A DNA stretch of 64,000 nucleotides from Notolepis coatsorum (Eukaryota; Chordata; Actinopteri; Aulopiformes; Paralepididae): assembly GCA_963971535.1 (NCBI GenBank), contig OZ020593.1, forward strand, positions 36,470,799 through 36,534,798. Reading direction: 5' to 3'. Positions 10,796-20,150 of this stretch are shown here, in pieces. The number at the start of each line of letters is the position of its first letter. The first letter of the stretch is position 1. The translations under genes and the position numbers were made by a program. Under the pieces are notes generated by a model. The model ran no database searches and was not told the DNA's origin. It worked only from the letters and a program-made list of their open reading frames with translations.

Positions 10796-11739
10796 ACTAG
10801 TGAGTTATTCAACATTAACACATTTTCTGCCACGCAGTATGCCCATCTTTGTGCCCTCTCTGCCACCGCTGTAAGCCTATGGAGTGGCTCACCTTCTTTG
10901 CAGGGCTATAACTTTTTAAATATTATTGCTATATTGACATTACTATTCAACATCGATTATCTATCGTTCAGGATGTGCAAACGTTATACTTTTTCATTCA
11001 TACATTCATACAAAAATACCGTCTAGAATATAAGTATGTTTTTATCGTTTTCTGCAGTAATTCCTAGAACGTGATTTATAGGCCTAAATGCATATATAGA
11101 TTATCGATTGGCGTGTCTTCCATATACACGCTATATTAAAAAATTCAAATGTATATGATCGGTCTAGTTATGCTTCGTCATGCGCGAAGGAAAGGGGGGG
11201 GGGGGGTCGTTTATAATTCCTTGATCGTCACTAACTGCTTTATGTAGTATGGGTTGATTTATTGATCAGATGGTTTGTAAATAAAGAAATGTACAATCGG
11301 CTTGAAAGTAACGTTAGTTGCCTCTTACCGTTCGCCGTTCGAGACTGGAGGAAAAATATCCCACTTATTTGACGTCGATCTCCTAGATCCATTTCCGGTT
11401 TGTAATAAACGCCCAAATAATAACGATTATTGAGTTATGGCAGCGATCCATATGCACGCCAGTGTATGTATGGAGTCCCGCAACGATATGTGACTGCCGG
11501 ACGGATTTCCCAGATGCACCGATTGCCACTTCCGGTTGTAACTCGCCCGATCATCCACCAGGCGGCAGTATTGAGGCATTGCAATATCGTGCAGGGTCCC
11601 ACTGTATCACCAGAGGCTGGGTGGCTGAATTATGAATGCCATGGCGAAAAAATTAAATATGATCTCAATATCGCTGTACAGCGTGGTTTGGCAGACAACG
11701 CATGGCGGGCAATAACGTTGTACAGCGTGGATGGCGGGG
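10796..11739. other. No gene seen; BEL 3' interior with unknown inserts
   Basis: A/T-rich sequence with a G run at 11195-11206. The segment around 11420-11720, with palindrome-like GATAACG and GCGGGCAATAACG, is of unknown origin. I recognise no coding sequence or RNA. The frame at 11430-11900 overlaps SINE sequence and is not credible. Confidence 0.4.
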
Positions 11740-11996
11740 AATGTGTTAAGCTACCCCCCTTAGATCCTATCCTCGCTGAGCAGGCACCCCGACCGAACTG
11801 TAGGAGTCGCTGTTTACAACGACCCGGACCCACCCCGCCAGCTTTCCCACCCTCTAATACAGCCAATTGTATTAGTGTGAACGGCCAGCCAAGCTGGTGA
11901 CAACACCGGAGCTGTGAGCTGGATTCGAACAGGCGAATCCAGCGTCTCCGGTGTTGGTGACGAACGCAATCTCCGCTACGCCACCTGACCGCCCTA
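11740..11996 (-). mobile_element. tRNA-related SINE, head-proximal fragment
   Basis: Nearly identical to 55497-55740: CTACCCCCCTTAGATCCTAT, GTAGGAGTCGCTGTTTACAA, TAATACAGCCAATTGTATTA and the hairpin GCTGGATTCG/CGAATCCAGC. Read on the minus strand it starts GGGCGGTCAGGTGGCGTAGC and has a B-box-like TGTTCGAATCC. The 3' half of the SINE is absent. Confidence 0.8.
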
Positions 11997-12067
11997 GAAA
12001 TTCCACATTCTATTAGTATGTGCAATAAGACATTCCACATTCTATTAGTATGTGTAATTGGTGGGAG

Positions 12068-12572
12068 TGTAACTGCAGTTATGGTTAACAGTTGGTTAAT
12101 ATAGTTATATTTGTTTACAATTTATATGCTTATTTTTTGCATATTAATAATAATACACACAATTGTATTTTATTGTATTTCTTATGGGTTTATATAAGAT
12201 ATATGAGTGGCGCACGATTTCTATTTGTTTGTGCAATTATTTTAGTCTCACGAGACTTGGTCCACTTGGTATCCGGTGACGTGTTTCCGCCTTCCTTCTC
12301 TTGAGTTCCGACATGACTGTGGATGGATTATTGACTTTCCTGTCAATCCCAACAAGTAAAAGACAATCTACCAAGACAACCTAACAAGACAATCTACCAA
12401 GATAAGGATTAAAGCCATAACACCAGAACGCATTGATGTTCTCTTATACTGGCACGCAGCCAATACGATTTTACGGTTTGGATGAAGGTTTGGATGGATT
12501 GGACAAAGCTTAATTAAAATCAGTACAAGAAATCTACTTGCATTAATTGCGTCGTGCCCGGAGGATGTCACA
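12068..12572 (+). repeat. Right LTR of the BEL/Pao element
   Basis: A 505-bp direct repeat of 2445-2963 with the same TGTAAC...GTCACA ends. It is preceded by a polypurine-like GGTGGGAG and followed by the target duplication GTATG. A 32-bp direct repeat (ATTCCACATTCTATTAGTAT) sits just upstream at 12000-12055. Confidence 0.88.
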
Positions 12573-12775
12573 GTATGTGTGTTGTGTGTGTGCTCATGTG
12601 TGCTTGTGTGTGGAGAGTTCAGTGTTCAATACTCTGATGGCCTGGGGGAAGAAGCTGAGCCGGTCTCTCTGTCCTAGTTGCTGGTGTGCGCAGGCGTTTG
12701 CCTGACCGGAGCAGCTTGAACAGGCTGTTGTTGGGGTGGTGAGGGTCTTTCATTATTCTGCAGGCTCCATCAGTA
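12573..12775 (-). mobile_element. Rex1-like LINE, continuation of 1976-2444
   Basis: It matches 18465-18672 of the better copy (TGGCCTGGGGGAAGAAGCTG, TCTTTCATTATTCTGCAGGCTC). It continues the LINE that stops at 2444, which is strong evidence that the BEL element inserted into this LINE. It is truncated at 12774, where minisatellite-like ATCAGTAT and a new LINE tail follow. Confidence 0.85.
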
Positions 12776-12777
12776 TA

Positions 12778-12960
12778 AGATAAGATATTCCTTTATTGAT
12801 CCCCTTGGGGAAATTCAGGCATAATAGCAGCATGGGGAGGGGAGGTACAGGTAGTAAAAACAAGCAGTGTAAACAATATAACAAATCAATATAACTAACT
12901 AACTGAAATATACAGTATTCACATAAGGTGCAGTATGCATAAGGTAGTAAAATACATACC
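12778..12960 (-). mobile_element. Rex1-type LINE 3' tail (ATAAGATAAG end)
   Basis: It begins ATAAGATAAGATATTCC and CCTTTATTGATCCCCTTGGG, the reverse complement of a LINE 3' end with (TTATC)n termini. It matches 15826-16100. It is 5'-truncated near 12960, where the minisatellite resumes. Confidence 0.75.
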
Positions 12961-13040
12961 TACCGAGTATGTATGTAGGTATATCAGTGTATGTAAGTAT
13001 ATCAGTATGTAGGTATATCCGTATGTATGTATGTATGTAT
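12961..13040. repeat. Minisatellite block, same unit as 1255-1975
   Basis: Copies of GTATGTAGGTATATCAG end in (GTAT)n. The last 8 bases (13033-13040, GTATGTAT) recur directly after the hAT-like element at 16510. Confidence 0.8.
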
Positions 13041-13836
13041 CAGTGGAGGTTTCTCTATGACAACACGTGAAACACAAATTCACTCATAATTCATAATTAT
13101 TATTAATTTACATATATATACATTTATTTTATTTATATATATATAAAGAAATTATTTTTTTAATTATTATTATTTTATATTTTTTTATTATAAAAGTTTT
13201 CCTCTGTAAAAAAAATGCCAGTGAATTTTTTCTTTTTAAAAAATGGCCAAAATTGACAGCTCTGAGCAGGCCTGCACTGCAGTAATGACTGCAGTAATTA
13301 TTCGTGAAGAAAACTTCACAGGTGTGACCCAATGTTATATAAATAATAAATAACAGCCAATCGAAATAGGCTATTAACTTCGTCTAAGCACGGTCTGTGC
13401 AGTTAAACTCTTGCCATTGAATGGAGGATTGAATGATTGACAGCCCTTGCCATCCATTATACAACGGCATGCAAATTTCTCGATTCTGATTGGCCATTCA
13501 CACGTCTTTATTGGCAACAATCCACGGTCCTGGGCTCAGGACCCGCCCACAACCGAATCACATATCACTCCCCGGCTCACTCCGGGAGAAAACAGGATCG
13601 CGGACAACAAATGGTTATGTTGAAAGCACCATAACGACTAAATATGAAGCGATTCTGTCAAGGGGAATGTGTTAGTATTTTAAACAATGTTGGATGATGT
13701 AATTGATGGGTCTTGACTCAATCTAGAACAAAAGAAAAATCGCGGATTGATTGATAGATTAATTGATTGATTTAAATTTCTTCCTTCCTACTTTCTACAG
13801 ACTGCAGCGTTCTCTCTCACACACTGTCCGACGCTG

Positions 13837-13857
13837 GCGTACCCACAAACACACACA

Positions 13858-13903
<46 letters not shown>

Positions 13904-13912
13904 CACACTGTG

Positions 13913-13945
<33 letters not shown>

Positions 13946-13951
13946 CACACA
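13837..13951. repeat. (CA)n microsatellite
   Basis: An almost pure CA repeat of about 110 bases with CACG and TGTGA interruptions. The histidine-threonine frame it creates is an artefact. Confidence 0.95.
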
Positions 13952-14210
13952 CACTCCTGTCTGCAACAGCGGGGGAGTCAGACTGAGAGAGAAGCAGCGC
14001 TGTTTTAAGTGAGCATGGTCTATTGAATTGATTGATTGGTTGATTGCTAATTTTATTACTGTACCCCTGGTTTCCAACTGGTTAAGTTTAGGCTAAAAGA
14101 AATAAATAAAAAAATAGGGCGAAGAAAACGTTTTTTTCCTATAGGGCAAAGAAAACGTTTTAATTTGTTTTACCTACTTTATATTCTGCATCTGGTAATA
14201 AAATTTTCAA

Positions 14211-14370
14211 TCAATCATTCCAATAATACACAGTTGGATGTGTTAGTTGGTTGGATGCACTTCAAGCTGCTTCCACATGAGGCAACTTCTCTCAATCATT
14301 CCAATAATACACAGTTGGATGTGTTAGTTTGGTTGGATGCACTTCAAGCTGCTTCCACATGGAGTTGTGG
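14211..14370. repeat. Tandem duplication, about 80-bp unit, 2 copies
   Basis: TCAATCATTCCAATAATACA through GCACTTCAAGCTGCTTCCAC occurs twice in a row (about 14211-14290 and 14291-14365). The two copies differ by a few bases. Confidence 0.85.
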
Positions 14371-14495
14371 GAACTACTTTTTCTGGCGGATGGTTTTTTC
14401 AATAAATCTTCGATTAATGTGTGTTTATTGTATAGAAATAAGGTTGGATGAATCTGGCAGTTGTATAAAAGCTTTACACCACGTGCAGTCGTGAT

Positions 14496-14589
14496 TTGTG
14501 ACCAATAAACCATGCCTAGGGGGGTCTAACGACCCTCGGCTGCGCCTCGGGCCTAACAACCACCCCTAGGCATGGTTTATTGGTCACAA
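14496..14589. repeat. Long perfect hairpin, 27-bp arms
   Basis: TTGTGACCAATAAACCATGC continuing to AGGGG (14496-14522) is the exact reverse complement of 14563-14589. The loop of about 40 bases contains CCTCGGCTGCGCCTCGGG. Its origin is unknown; it may be the centre or end of a MITE. Confidence 0.8.
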
Positions 14590-14682
14590 ACCACTCCTGC
14601 GTGTGATGTAATGCTTAAATACATGGAGGTTGAATATGATTGGCAGCCTTGCAAATCCAATCAGAGATTGCTGCATTGCAAA

Positions 14683-14922
14683 GTCAAAACAGGTCCATCT
14701 GCAGGTTAGGTTTAGCTCTGGCCAATCTCAAGTTTCTCAAGTTTCTTTATTAGTTGTCATACAGAAGTACAGAATACTTTTATACAAAATGTAACAGAAA
14801 TAAGCATTTTGTATAAAAGTATTCTGTACTTCTGTATGACAACTAATAAAGAAACTTGAGAAACTTGAGATTGGCCAGAGCTAAACCTAACCTCCGACCC
14901 TGCAGATGGACCCATTTTGACT
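14683..14922. repeat. Large palindrome built from LINE tails, arms about 110 bp
   Basis: The left arm (14683-14791) and right arm (14805-14922) are nearly exact inverted copies around a 13-base spacer. The inner halves are the 3' end of a Rex1-like LINE (ACTTCTGTATGACAACTAAT) tail-to-tail. The outer halves (TCCATCTGCAGG, TTAGCTCTGGCCAATCTC) are not LINE sequence but are inverted as well. Confidence 0.88.
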
Positions 14923-15210
14923 GTTTGAAAGAGCAAGGAAGTAGTTTAGTTGTTGTTTAGTAGAAGTAAGCTGTACAGCTATAACAAGTAAAGTCAGGCT
15001 AAATTAAACTTTGCGCCAACATTAGGACCGAAGTATAAACCAGCAACTGAGCAACATGAAGAAGTGGACTTATGCATCTGGATCAGAAAAAACGTTGTGG
15101 ATGAAAAAGTAAGTAGGCTAGTGTTTGTAAAAGCTTGTATGCTAACAGTAGCTAGCCAGCTTAGCCTACATCACTATGATAATCACCAAGCTAACTTACT
15201 GTACACACTG

Positions 15211-15330
15211 TAGGGCTGGGCAATTAATCAAAACAGAATCGCGATATCGATTCATAGACCTATGCAATCTCATTTCTAAGTTATGACTATTTTTTTTTAT
15301 TATTTTTTTTGTACTTTTTAAATTATTTTA
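15211..15330. mobile_element. Partial hAT MITE (TAGGGCTGGGC family)
   Basis: It starts TAGGGCTGGGCAATTAATC and runs through ATCGATTCATAGACCTATGC and TAAGTTATGACTATTTTT. These correspond, in reverse, to the right half of the MITEs at 53107-53325 and 53706-53912. The other end is missing because a LINE fragment follows. Confidence 0.7.
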
Positions 15331-15822
15331 TCTGGGTTGAACATGATTTGTGGAACTCCCTCTGGTGTTGTGGTCGTGGTATTCACTGACCTTTGGGAAG
15401 TATTTCGACATGCACATGGGTATCTTGGTGGTGTAGTGTATCTTGTAGACCAGGCCCATTGCAAGTTGCTGTACTCTGTCGTCTACTCTAAGCCATCCTA
15501 GGTTGTCAAAGTGGGCAGGGGTGGGGTGGGTTTTAGGAGTAAGGTCAAGCAGTAGTCTGACCAGTTTGTTTTGTGATGTTTCTAATCTTGTTTTTAGTGC
15601 CTTTGAGGTGCTTTGGTACCATGAGGTGCAAGCATAGTCGTAGTACCCTTGAATGAGTGCTCCTGTTAGAGTCTTCAAGGTATTCTTGTTTACCAGAGAG
15701 GAGATCCGGTACAGGAATCTAGTTCGTTGGTTGATTACATTGGATCCCATTTTGTCACAGGAATGATTTGCCTCTATAGGATGGAACCCAGGTAGGGAAT
15801 TTCATCTTTCCTTTTAAGATAA
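15328..15822 (-). mobile_element. Jockey-group LINE, C-terminal coding fragment
   Basis: One open frame of 140 residues on the minus strand (MGSNVINQRTRFLYRISSLV, GALIQGYYDYACTSWYQSTS, LVRLLLDLTPKTHPTPAHFD, FPKVSEYHDHNTRGSSTNHV) corresponds to the region after the RT core. It is the same family as 3432-4811 and truncated at both ends, with no catalytic motif. Confidence 0.75.
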
Positions 15823-16261
15823 GATAAGATATTCCTTTATTGATCCCCTTGGGGAAATTCAGGCATCATAGCAGCATGGGGGAAGGGGGGGGGGGGGTAC
15901 AGGTAGTGAAAACAACACAAGCAGTGTAAACAAATAGGTCAATATAATTTACTATCTAACTAACTGAAATATATTTTCACAGTGTCACATAAGGTGCAGT
16001 ATGCATAAGGTAGTGTTATAATTTACTATCTAACTAACTGAAATATACATTATTCATTATTCACAGTATCACAGTATCCACATAAGGTGCAGTATGCCTA
16101 AGGTAGTGTAAGTTGTCCTCCTTGGGTTCCTATAAGTCCCAGGTCGATGTCTGGCAGCAGTTGCTGCCCACTGTTGTGGAGCCTGATGGCCACTGGTATG
16201 AAGGACTGTCCGAGGCGGTTAATTGAGTGTCGGGGGGTATGAGTCTGTGGCTTCCTTGTCA
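15823..16261 (-). mobile_element. Rex1-type LINE 3' fragment (ATAAGATAAG end)
   Basis: The (AAGAT)n start and CCTTTATTGATCCCCTTGGG tail match 12778-12960. It extends further upstream into sequence encoding the ORF2 C-terminus, ending near CTTGTCACC. An internal repeat of AATTTACTATCTAACTAACT occurs twice. Confidence 0.7.
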
Positions 16262-16385
16262 CCTTCACCTAAAATGTTTTGATCTGATCAGGTGCGCTGT
16301 CACCTAAAATGTTTTGATCTGATCAGGTGCGCTGTCACCTAATATGATTTCATCTGGTCAGGTGCGCTGTCACCTAATGTTAATA
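16262..16385. repeat. Tandem repeat, about 38-bp unit, 3-4 copies
   Basis: CACCTAAAATGTTTTGATCT followed by GATCAGGTGCGCTGT is repeated, with variants CACCTAATATG and TTCATCTGGTCAGG. It lies just inside the right end of the hAT-like element. Confidence 0.85.
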
Positions 16386-16509
16386 TGTTTTCATCTGTGT
16401 CCACTGACCACTGACACACAGTGGGGGATGTTTTAAAAATATAATTTAATATATAATATAATATAATAATTTGTGCTTCACCAAAAAATTTGGTCAGCAG
16501 CCTCCACTG

Positions 16510-17010
16510 GTATGTATGTATGTATGTATGTATGTATGTATGTATGTATGTATGTATGTATGTATGTATGTATGTATGTATGTATGTATGTATGTATGTA
16601 TGTAGTTCTATCAGTATGTAGGTAGGTATATCAGTATGTATATAGGTCTATCAGTATGTATGTAGGTCTATCAATATGTATATGTAGGTATATCAATATG
16701 TATGTAGGTCTATCAATATGTCAGTATACTGTAGGTCTTTCAGTGTGTATGTAGATACATCAGTTTGGATGTATGTCTATCAGTATATATGTAGGTCTGT
16801 CAGTATGCAGGTCTATCAGTATGTACTGTATGTCTATCAGTATGTATGTAGGTATATCAGTATGTATGTAGGTATATCAGTATGTAGGTATATGTGTATG
16901 TAGGTCTGTCAGTGTGTAGGTATATGTGTATGTAGGTCTATCAGTATGTATGTAACGTTAGTGTATGTGTGTATGTACTGTAGGTCTATCAGTATGTAGG
17001 TGATACTTGC
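16510..17010. repeat. (GTAT)n and GTATGTAGGTCTATCA minisatellite
   Basis: About 100 bases of pure (TATG)n are followed by degenerate 16-bp units identical in kind to 1255-1975. This is the right-hand part of the array split by the hAT-like element. Confidence 0.9.
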
Positions 17011-17637
17011 TGATCCCCCCCCCCCCAGATACGTAAACTTAGGGTGAGAGTTCTTAAATGGCAGCTTAGATTCCTGCCCTCTTCTTAAAGCTGTCATCTG
17101 TTGTGAGACACGGTGCAGCGAGGCTGGCTCAGCTCCCCAGATCATGACGCTGATTAATAAATGATAATGCCGAGATCACGGGGACATCGCAGGAGATGCT
17201 ATTTTTAGCCGAGGGAGCCAATTCAACCTTGACCGCACTCGCCTTCCTCAAGCCAAGACTCCTACATCATCATTTCACACTTCCCCGTCACCTCATAACT
17301 CTGCCCTCGGACATAAAATATTAAAATCCCACTCTGCCTACTGTGTGAGTGCGAGTTAAAAAAAAAAAAGGGCACACCTGTGCATTTCATCCTCAGGAGC
17401 TCTTTGCGGAGCGTGCATATTTTGTCTCAAAGAGAGAGGCTGTCGCCGGCACCTGGGCAGCGTACATATACGGAGAGCGGCGGTCGGCGGAACACCTGGG
17501 TGCTCTCCGAGCAGCGCATGCCGACGGCGGCAAGAGTCACACTGTTATCTCCTTCGACTTCGGGTGCAAACCGGGGAGTTTGTACCCAAAGTAAAAAAAA
17601 AAATACAGCAAGGCGTCTTTTTCTAAGACTATCCACA
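17011..17637. other. Low-copy sequence, no gene recognised
   Basis: Non-repetitive, moderately GC-rich sequence with a C run at 17015-17027 and two A runs. Short frames occur (for example 17349-17640) but carry no motif and conflict with one another. It may be conserved non-coding DNA. Confidence 0.4.
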
Positions 17638-18107
17638 TAATAATAATAATAATAATAAACTTTATTTGTATAGCACCTTTCATACAGAAACTGCAACTCA
17701 AAGTGCTTCACAACAGAAAAAGACAGGCATAAAATGAGCACATAAAGTGCAGACATATAAAATCACAGTTTTTCGCATTAGGATCCAACATCCCAACAGG
17801 ACACCTAGTTTGATTCAGTTTTAAATAAACAATAATAAAAGGAGCAAGATAAAATAGACAGAGTAAAATAGTGCAATCGTGCAGTGCAATAAAATTGTAG
17901 AATAGAATAGATTAAAAAAATATATATATTTTACAGTGCAATAAAATAGTTCTGGATTACTGTTCAACAGTTCAAAGTCGTACAATGGTAAAACTGTTCT
18001 GAATTACTGTTTCAACGCCGTCCCAAACATTTGTTCGGTATCCATAGTTCAAAACATGACAGTCTTCTCTTCTGCCTGACACCACAATGCACATTTTAAG
18101 GCAAGAT
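17638..18107 (-). mobile_element. L2-like LINE, 3' end (split; continues at 26905)
   Basis: It starts with (TAA)n then AACTTTATTTGTATAGCACC and TTCATACAGAAACTGCAACTC, the reverse complement of a typical fish L2 3' end. The sequence CTGACACCACAATGCACATT at 18080 recurs at 26960. The same LINE therefore appears to resume beyond the Rex1-like LINE and the DNA transposon. Confidence 0.7.
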
Positions 18108-18521
18108 ATAGTCAAGTCAAGAGTTTTATTTGTCACGGCATACAAGTATACAATGAAATGCGGGTGGTCTTGCCCGCAACGATGTGCAATACAGTGGTAC
18201 AACATATAATAGAATCCAATAAAAACAACATTGTGCAATAAACAGGTTACAGGTAACATGGTGTGACATCTCGGTATCTGTACATAAAAAATATTTACAG
18301 AGCATATAGGACATGCTAGGTAGCTTTGGTAGTGCAATACACTGTTACTGTTGTTATACTAATTTAAAGTGGCCTTTCCTTTTGGCCATAAGTGGGTGTG
18401 TGCGGCATGAGTGTGTGCCCGCTCATGTTAAAGTGTTAAAAGTGGCTGCTAGTGTGTGAGCGTGCACAGCGTGCGTGTCGTGTGTGTGCTTGTGTGTGGA
18501 TAGTTCAGTGTTCTGTGGCAC

Positions 18522-19904
18522 TCAATGTTCATTGTTCAAGGCTCTGATGGCCTGGGGGAAGAAGCTGAGCCTCTCTGTCCTAGTAGCTGGGGTTCGCAGG
18601 CGTCTGCCTGACCTCAGCAGCTGGAACAGGCTGTTATTGGGGTGGTGGGGGTCTTTCATTATTCTGCAGGCTCTGGATTTGCACCTCTTGTTGTATAGAA
18701 CCTGCAGGGGAGGTAGTGCCATACCCGTGGTACGCTCGGCTGAGCGCACCACTCTCTGTAGGGCCTTCTTGTCCTGTGCCGTGCTGTTTCCATACCAGGC
18801 AGTGATGTTTCCGGTCAAGATGCTCTCTACAGCTTCTGAGTAGAAGGACTGGAGTATCTTCCCCGATACTCTGAACTTCCTTAACTGTCTCAGGTGGTAG
18901 AGGCGCTGCTTCGCCTTCTTTACTACTGTGTCTATGTGTGTTGTCCATGTCAGATCCTCTGAGATGTGGACCCCCAGGTACTTAAAGCTGCTCACCCTGT
19001 CCACGGTAGCCCCGTTAATCATCAGTGGTGTGTGTGTCTCCTGCTGTCCTCTCCTATAATCCACGATCAGCTCCTTGGTTTTACCAATGTTCAGGAGCAG
19101 GCTGTTGTCCTGGCACCAGCGTTCCAGTACCTCAACCTCCTCCCGGTAGGCCTTCTCGTCGTTGTCCGAGATCAGCCCCACCACCACCGTGTCGTCTGCG
19201 AACTTCACTATGGAGTTGGAGCTGAACTTGGCCACACAGTCGTGTGTGTATAGTGAGTACAGCAGGGGGCTCAGAACACAGCCCTGGGGGGACCCGATGC
19301 TCAGGGTGATGGTGTTGGAGGTCTGACCCCCCACCCTGACCGCCTGGGGTCTCTCACTCAGAAAGTCCAGTACCCAGGCGCTCAGGGCGGAGCTCAGACC
19401 CAGCCCGATCAGCTTGTCCACCAGTCTGGTGGGGACTATGGTGTTGAACGCTGAGCTGTAGTCAATGAACAACAGTCTCACATAGCCCCCCTTCTGACGG
19501 TCCAGGTGAGAGAGGGTGCTGTGCAGTACTTGGGAGACCGCATCGTCAGTGGACCTGTTTGGCCTGTATGCAAATTGCATAGGGTCCATATCGCTGGGGA
19601 GGGAGGCACAAATGTGATCCTTGACCAGCCTCTCGAAACATTTCATGGCCACAGAGGTGAGTGCCACCGGTCTGTAGTCATTGAGACCTGCTGGGGAGGG
19701 TTTCTTTGATACCGGGATAATGGTAGACATCTTGAAGCAGGCAGGGACCACTGACTCCTTCAGGGATCGATTAAATATGGTGGTGAACACAGGGGCTAGC
19801 TGGTTAGCACAGGACTTGAGTATGCGTCCTGTTATTCCATCTGGGCCAGCCGCTTTCCTGGTGTTCACCTGCATAAATGCTCTTCTCACACTGTGTACCG
19901 TCAA
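18522..19904 (-). CDS. LINE ORF2, reverse transcriptase part
   Basis: A 460-residue open frame covering the whole RT and C-terminal region of the Rex1/CR1-group LINE. It copies LINE RNA at the nicked target. Visible motifs, in order: KAAGPDGITGRILK (about residues 17-30), LNDYRPVALTSVAMKCFERL (about 75-95), FAYRPNRSTDDAV, LFIDYSSAFNTI with its first catalytic Asp (about 145-156), [19 protein letters not shown] (about 200-218) and the catalytic FADD box ([12 protein letters not shown], about 232-243). The C-terminus (LLRSGRRLRTPATRTERLSF, PQAIRALNNEH) is typical of fish Rex1/Babar-like elements. The annotated Met is internal, and the endonuclease and linker lie upstream in other frames. Because the RT frame itself is unbroken, the copy is fairly young but not autonomous as it stands. 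Confidence 0.85.
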   Translation of the reverse strand: MTVHSVRRAFMQVNTRKAAGPDGITGRILKSCANQLAPVFTTIFNRSLKESVVPACFKMSTIIPVSKKPSPAGLNDYRPVALTSVAMKCFERLVKDHICASLPSDMDPMQFAYRPNRSTDDAVSQVLHSTLSHLDRQKGGYVRLLFIDYSSAFNTIVPTRLVDKLIGLGLSSALSAWVLDFLSERPQAVRVGGQTSNTITLSIGSPQGCVLSPLLYSLYTHDCVAKFSSNSIVKFADDTVVVGLISDNDEKAYREEVEVLERWCQDNSLLLNIGKTKELIVDYRRGQQETHTPLMINGATVDRVSSFKYLGVHISEDLTWTTHIDTVVKKAKQRLYHLRQLRKFRVSGKILQSFYSEAVESILTGNITAWYGNSTAQDKKALQRVVRSAERTTGMALPPLQVLYNKRCKSRACRIMKDPHHPNNSLFQLLRSGRRLRTPATRTERLSFFPQAIRALNNEH

Positions 19905-20118
19905 TGAGAGAGCGTCCCCGCCCCCCCGCGGATGCCCCCCCCCCCCTCCACAACAGCCGGCGCACCAGTGACGTCACTAGCCGTTGGGCTAGCAGTGCCA
20001 CTGTTTGCACCAAACCGCACATAGAAGGTGTTGAGCTGGTCCGCAAGGGAGGCGTCGTCGCTCCCCATTGAGGGGGCGCTGACTTTGTAGTCAGTTATAG
20101 CCCTCAGTCCTTGCCATA

Positions 20119-20150
20119 AAGGAATATCTTATCTTATCTTATCTTATAAG
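20119..20150 (+). repeat. Tiny LINE-tail insertion inside LINE ORF2
   Basis: AAAGGAATATCTTATC with (TTATC)n is exactly the terminal 3' sequence of the LINE family at 12778 and 15826. It interrupts the coding line between DTRGL and WQGLRAITDYK of the Rex1-like LINE. Short TTAT-like repeats on both sides look like a target duplication. Only about the last 28 bases of the donor are present. Confidence 0.7.

Larger units (their letters stand above)
2445..12572 (+). mobile_element. BEL/Pao-type LTR retroelement, broken and invaded (fossil)
   Basis: Two directly repeated LTRs (2445-2963 and 12068-12572) start with TGTAAC and end with GTCACA. They are flanked by the 5-bp duplication GTATG (2440-2444 and 12573-12577). 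A purine-rich tract (GGTGGGAG) directly precedes the right LTR. The interior keeps a gag-like coiled-coil region (about 7568-8863) and integrase plus BEL C-terminal region (about 9420-10795). The LTRs differ by about 8 substitutions in 505 aligned bases plus one 14-bp length difference, so the insertion is fairly recent. The interior is clearly broken: protease, reverse transcriptase and RNase H are not recognisable. Other LINEs, a SINE and an LTR-like piece lie inside it. Confidence 0.82.
13041..16509. mobile_element. hAT-like element with CAGTGGAGG ends, filled with other repeats
   Basis: The left end is CAGTGGAGGTTTC and the right end, reverse-complemented, is CAGTGGAGGCTGCTGACC. The two ends abut 8-bp copies of GTATGTAT, though the flanks are themselves a GTAT repeat, which weakens the duplication as proof. 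No transposase is left. The interior holds a CA microsatellite, palindromes, a partial MITE, LINE fragments and a tandem repeat, so it is either a non-autonomous element or a heavily replaced one. Confidence 0.6.

Noticed and set aside
13763-14077. Threonine-histidine and cysteine-valine frames
   Set aside because: Translation of a CA microsatellite.
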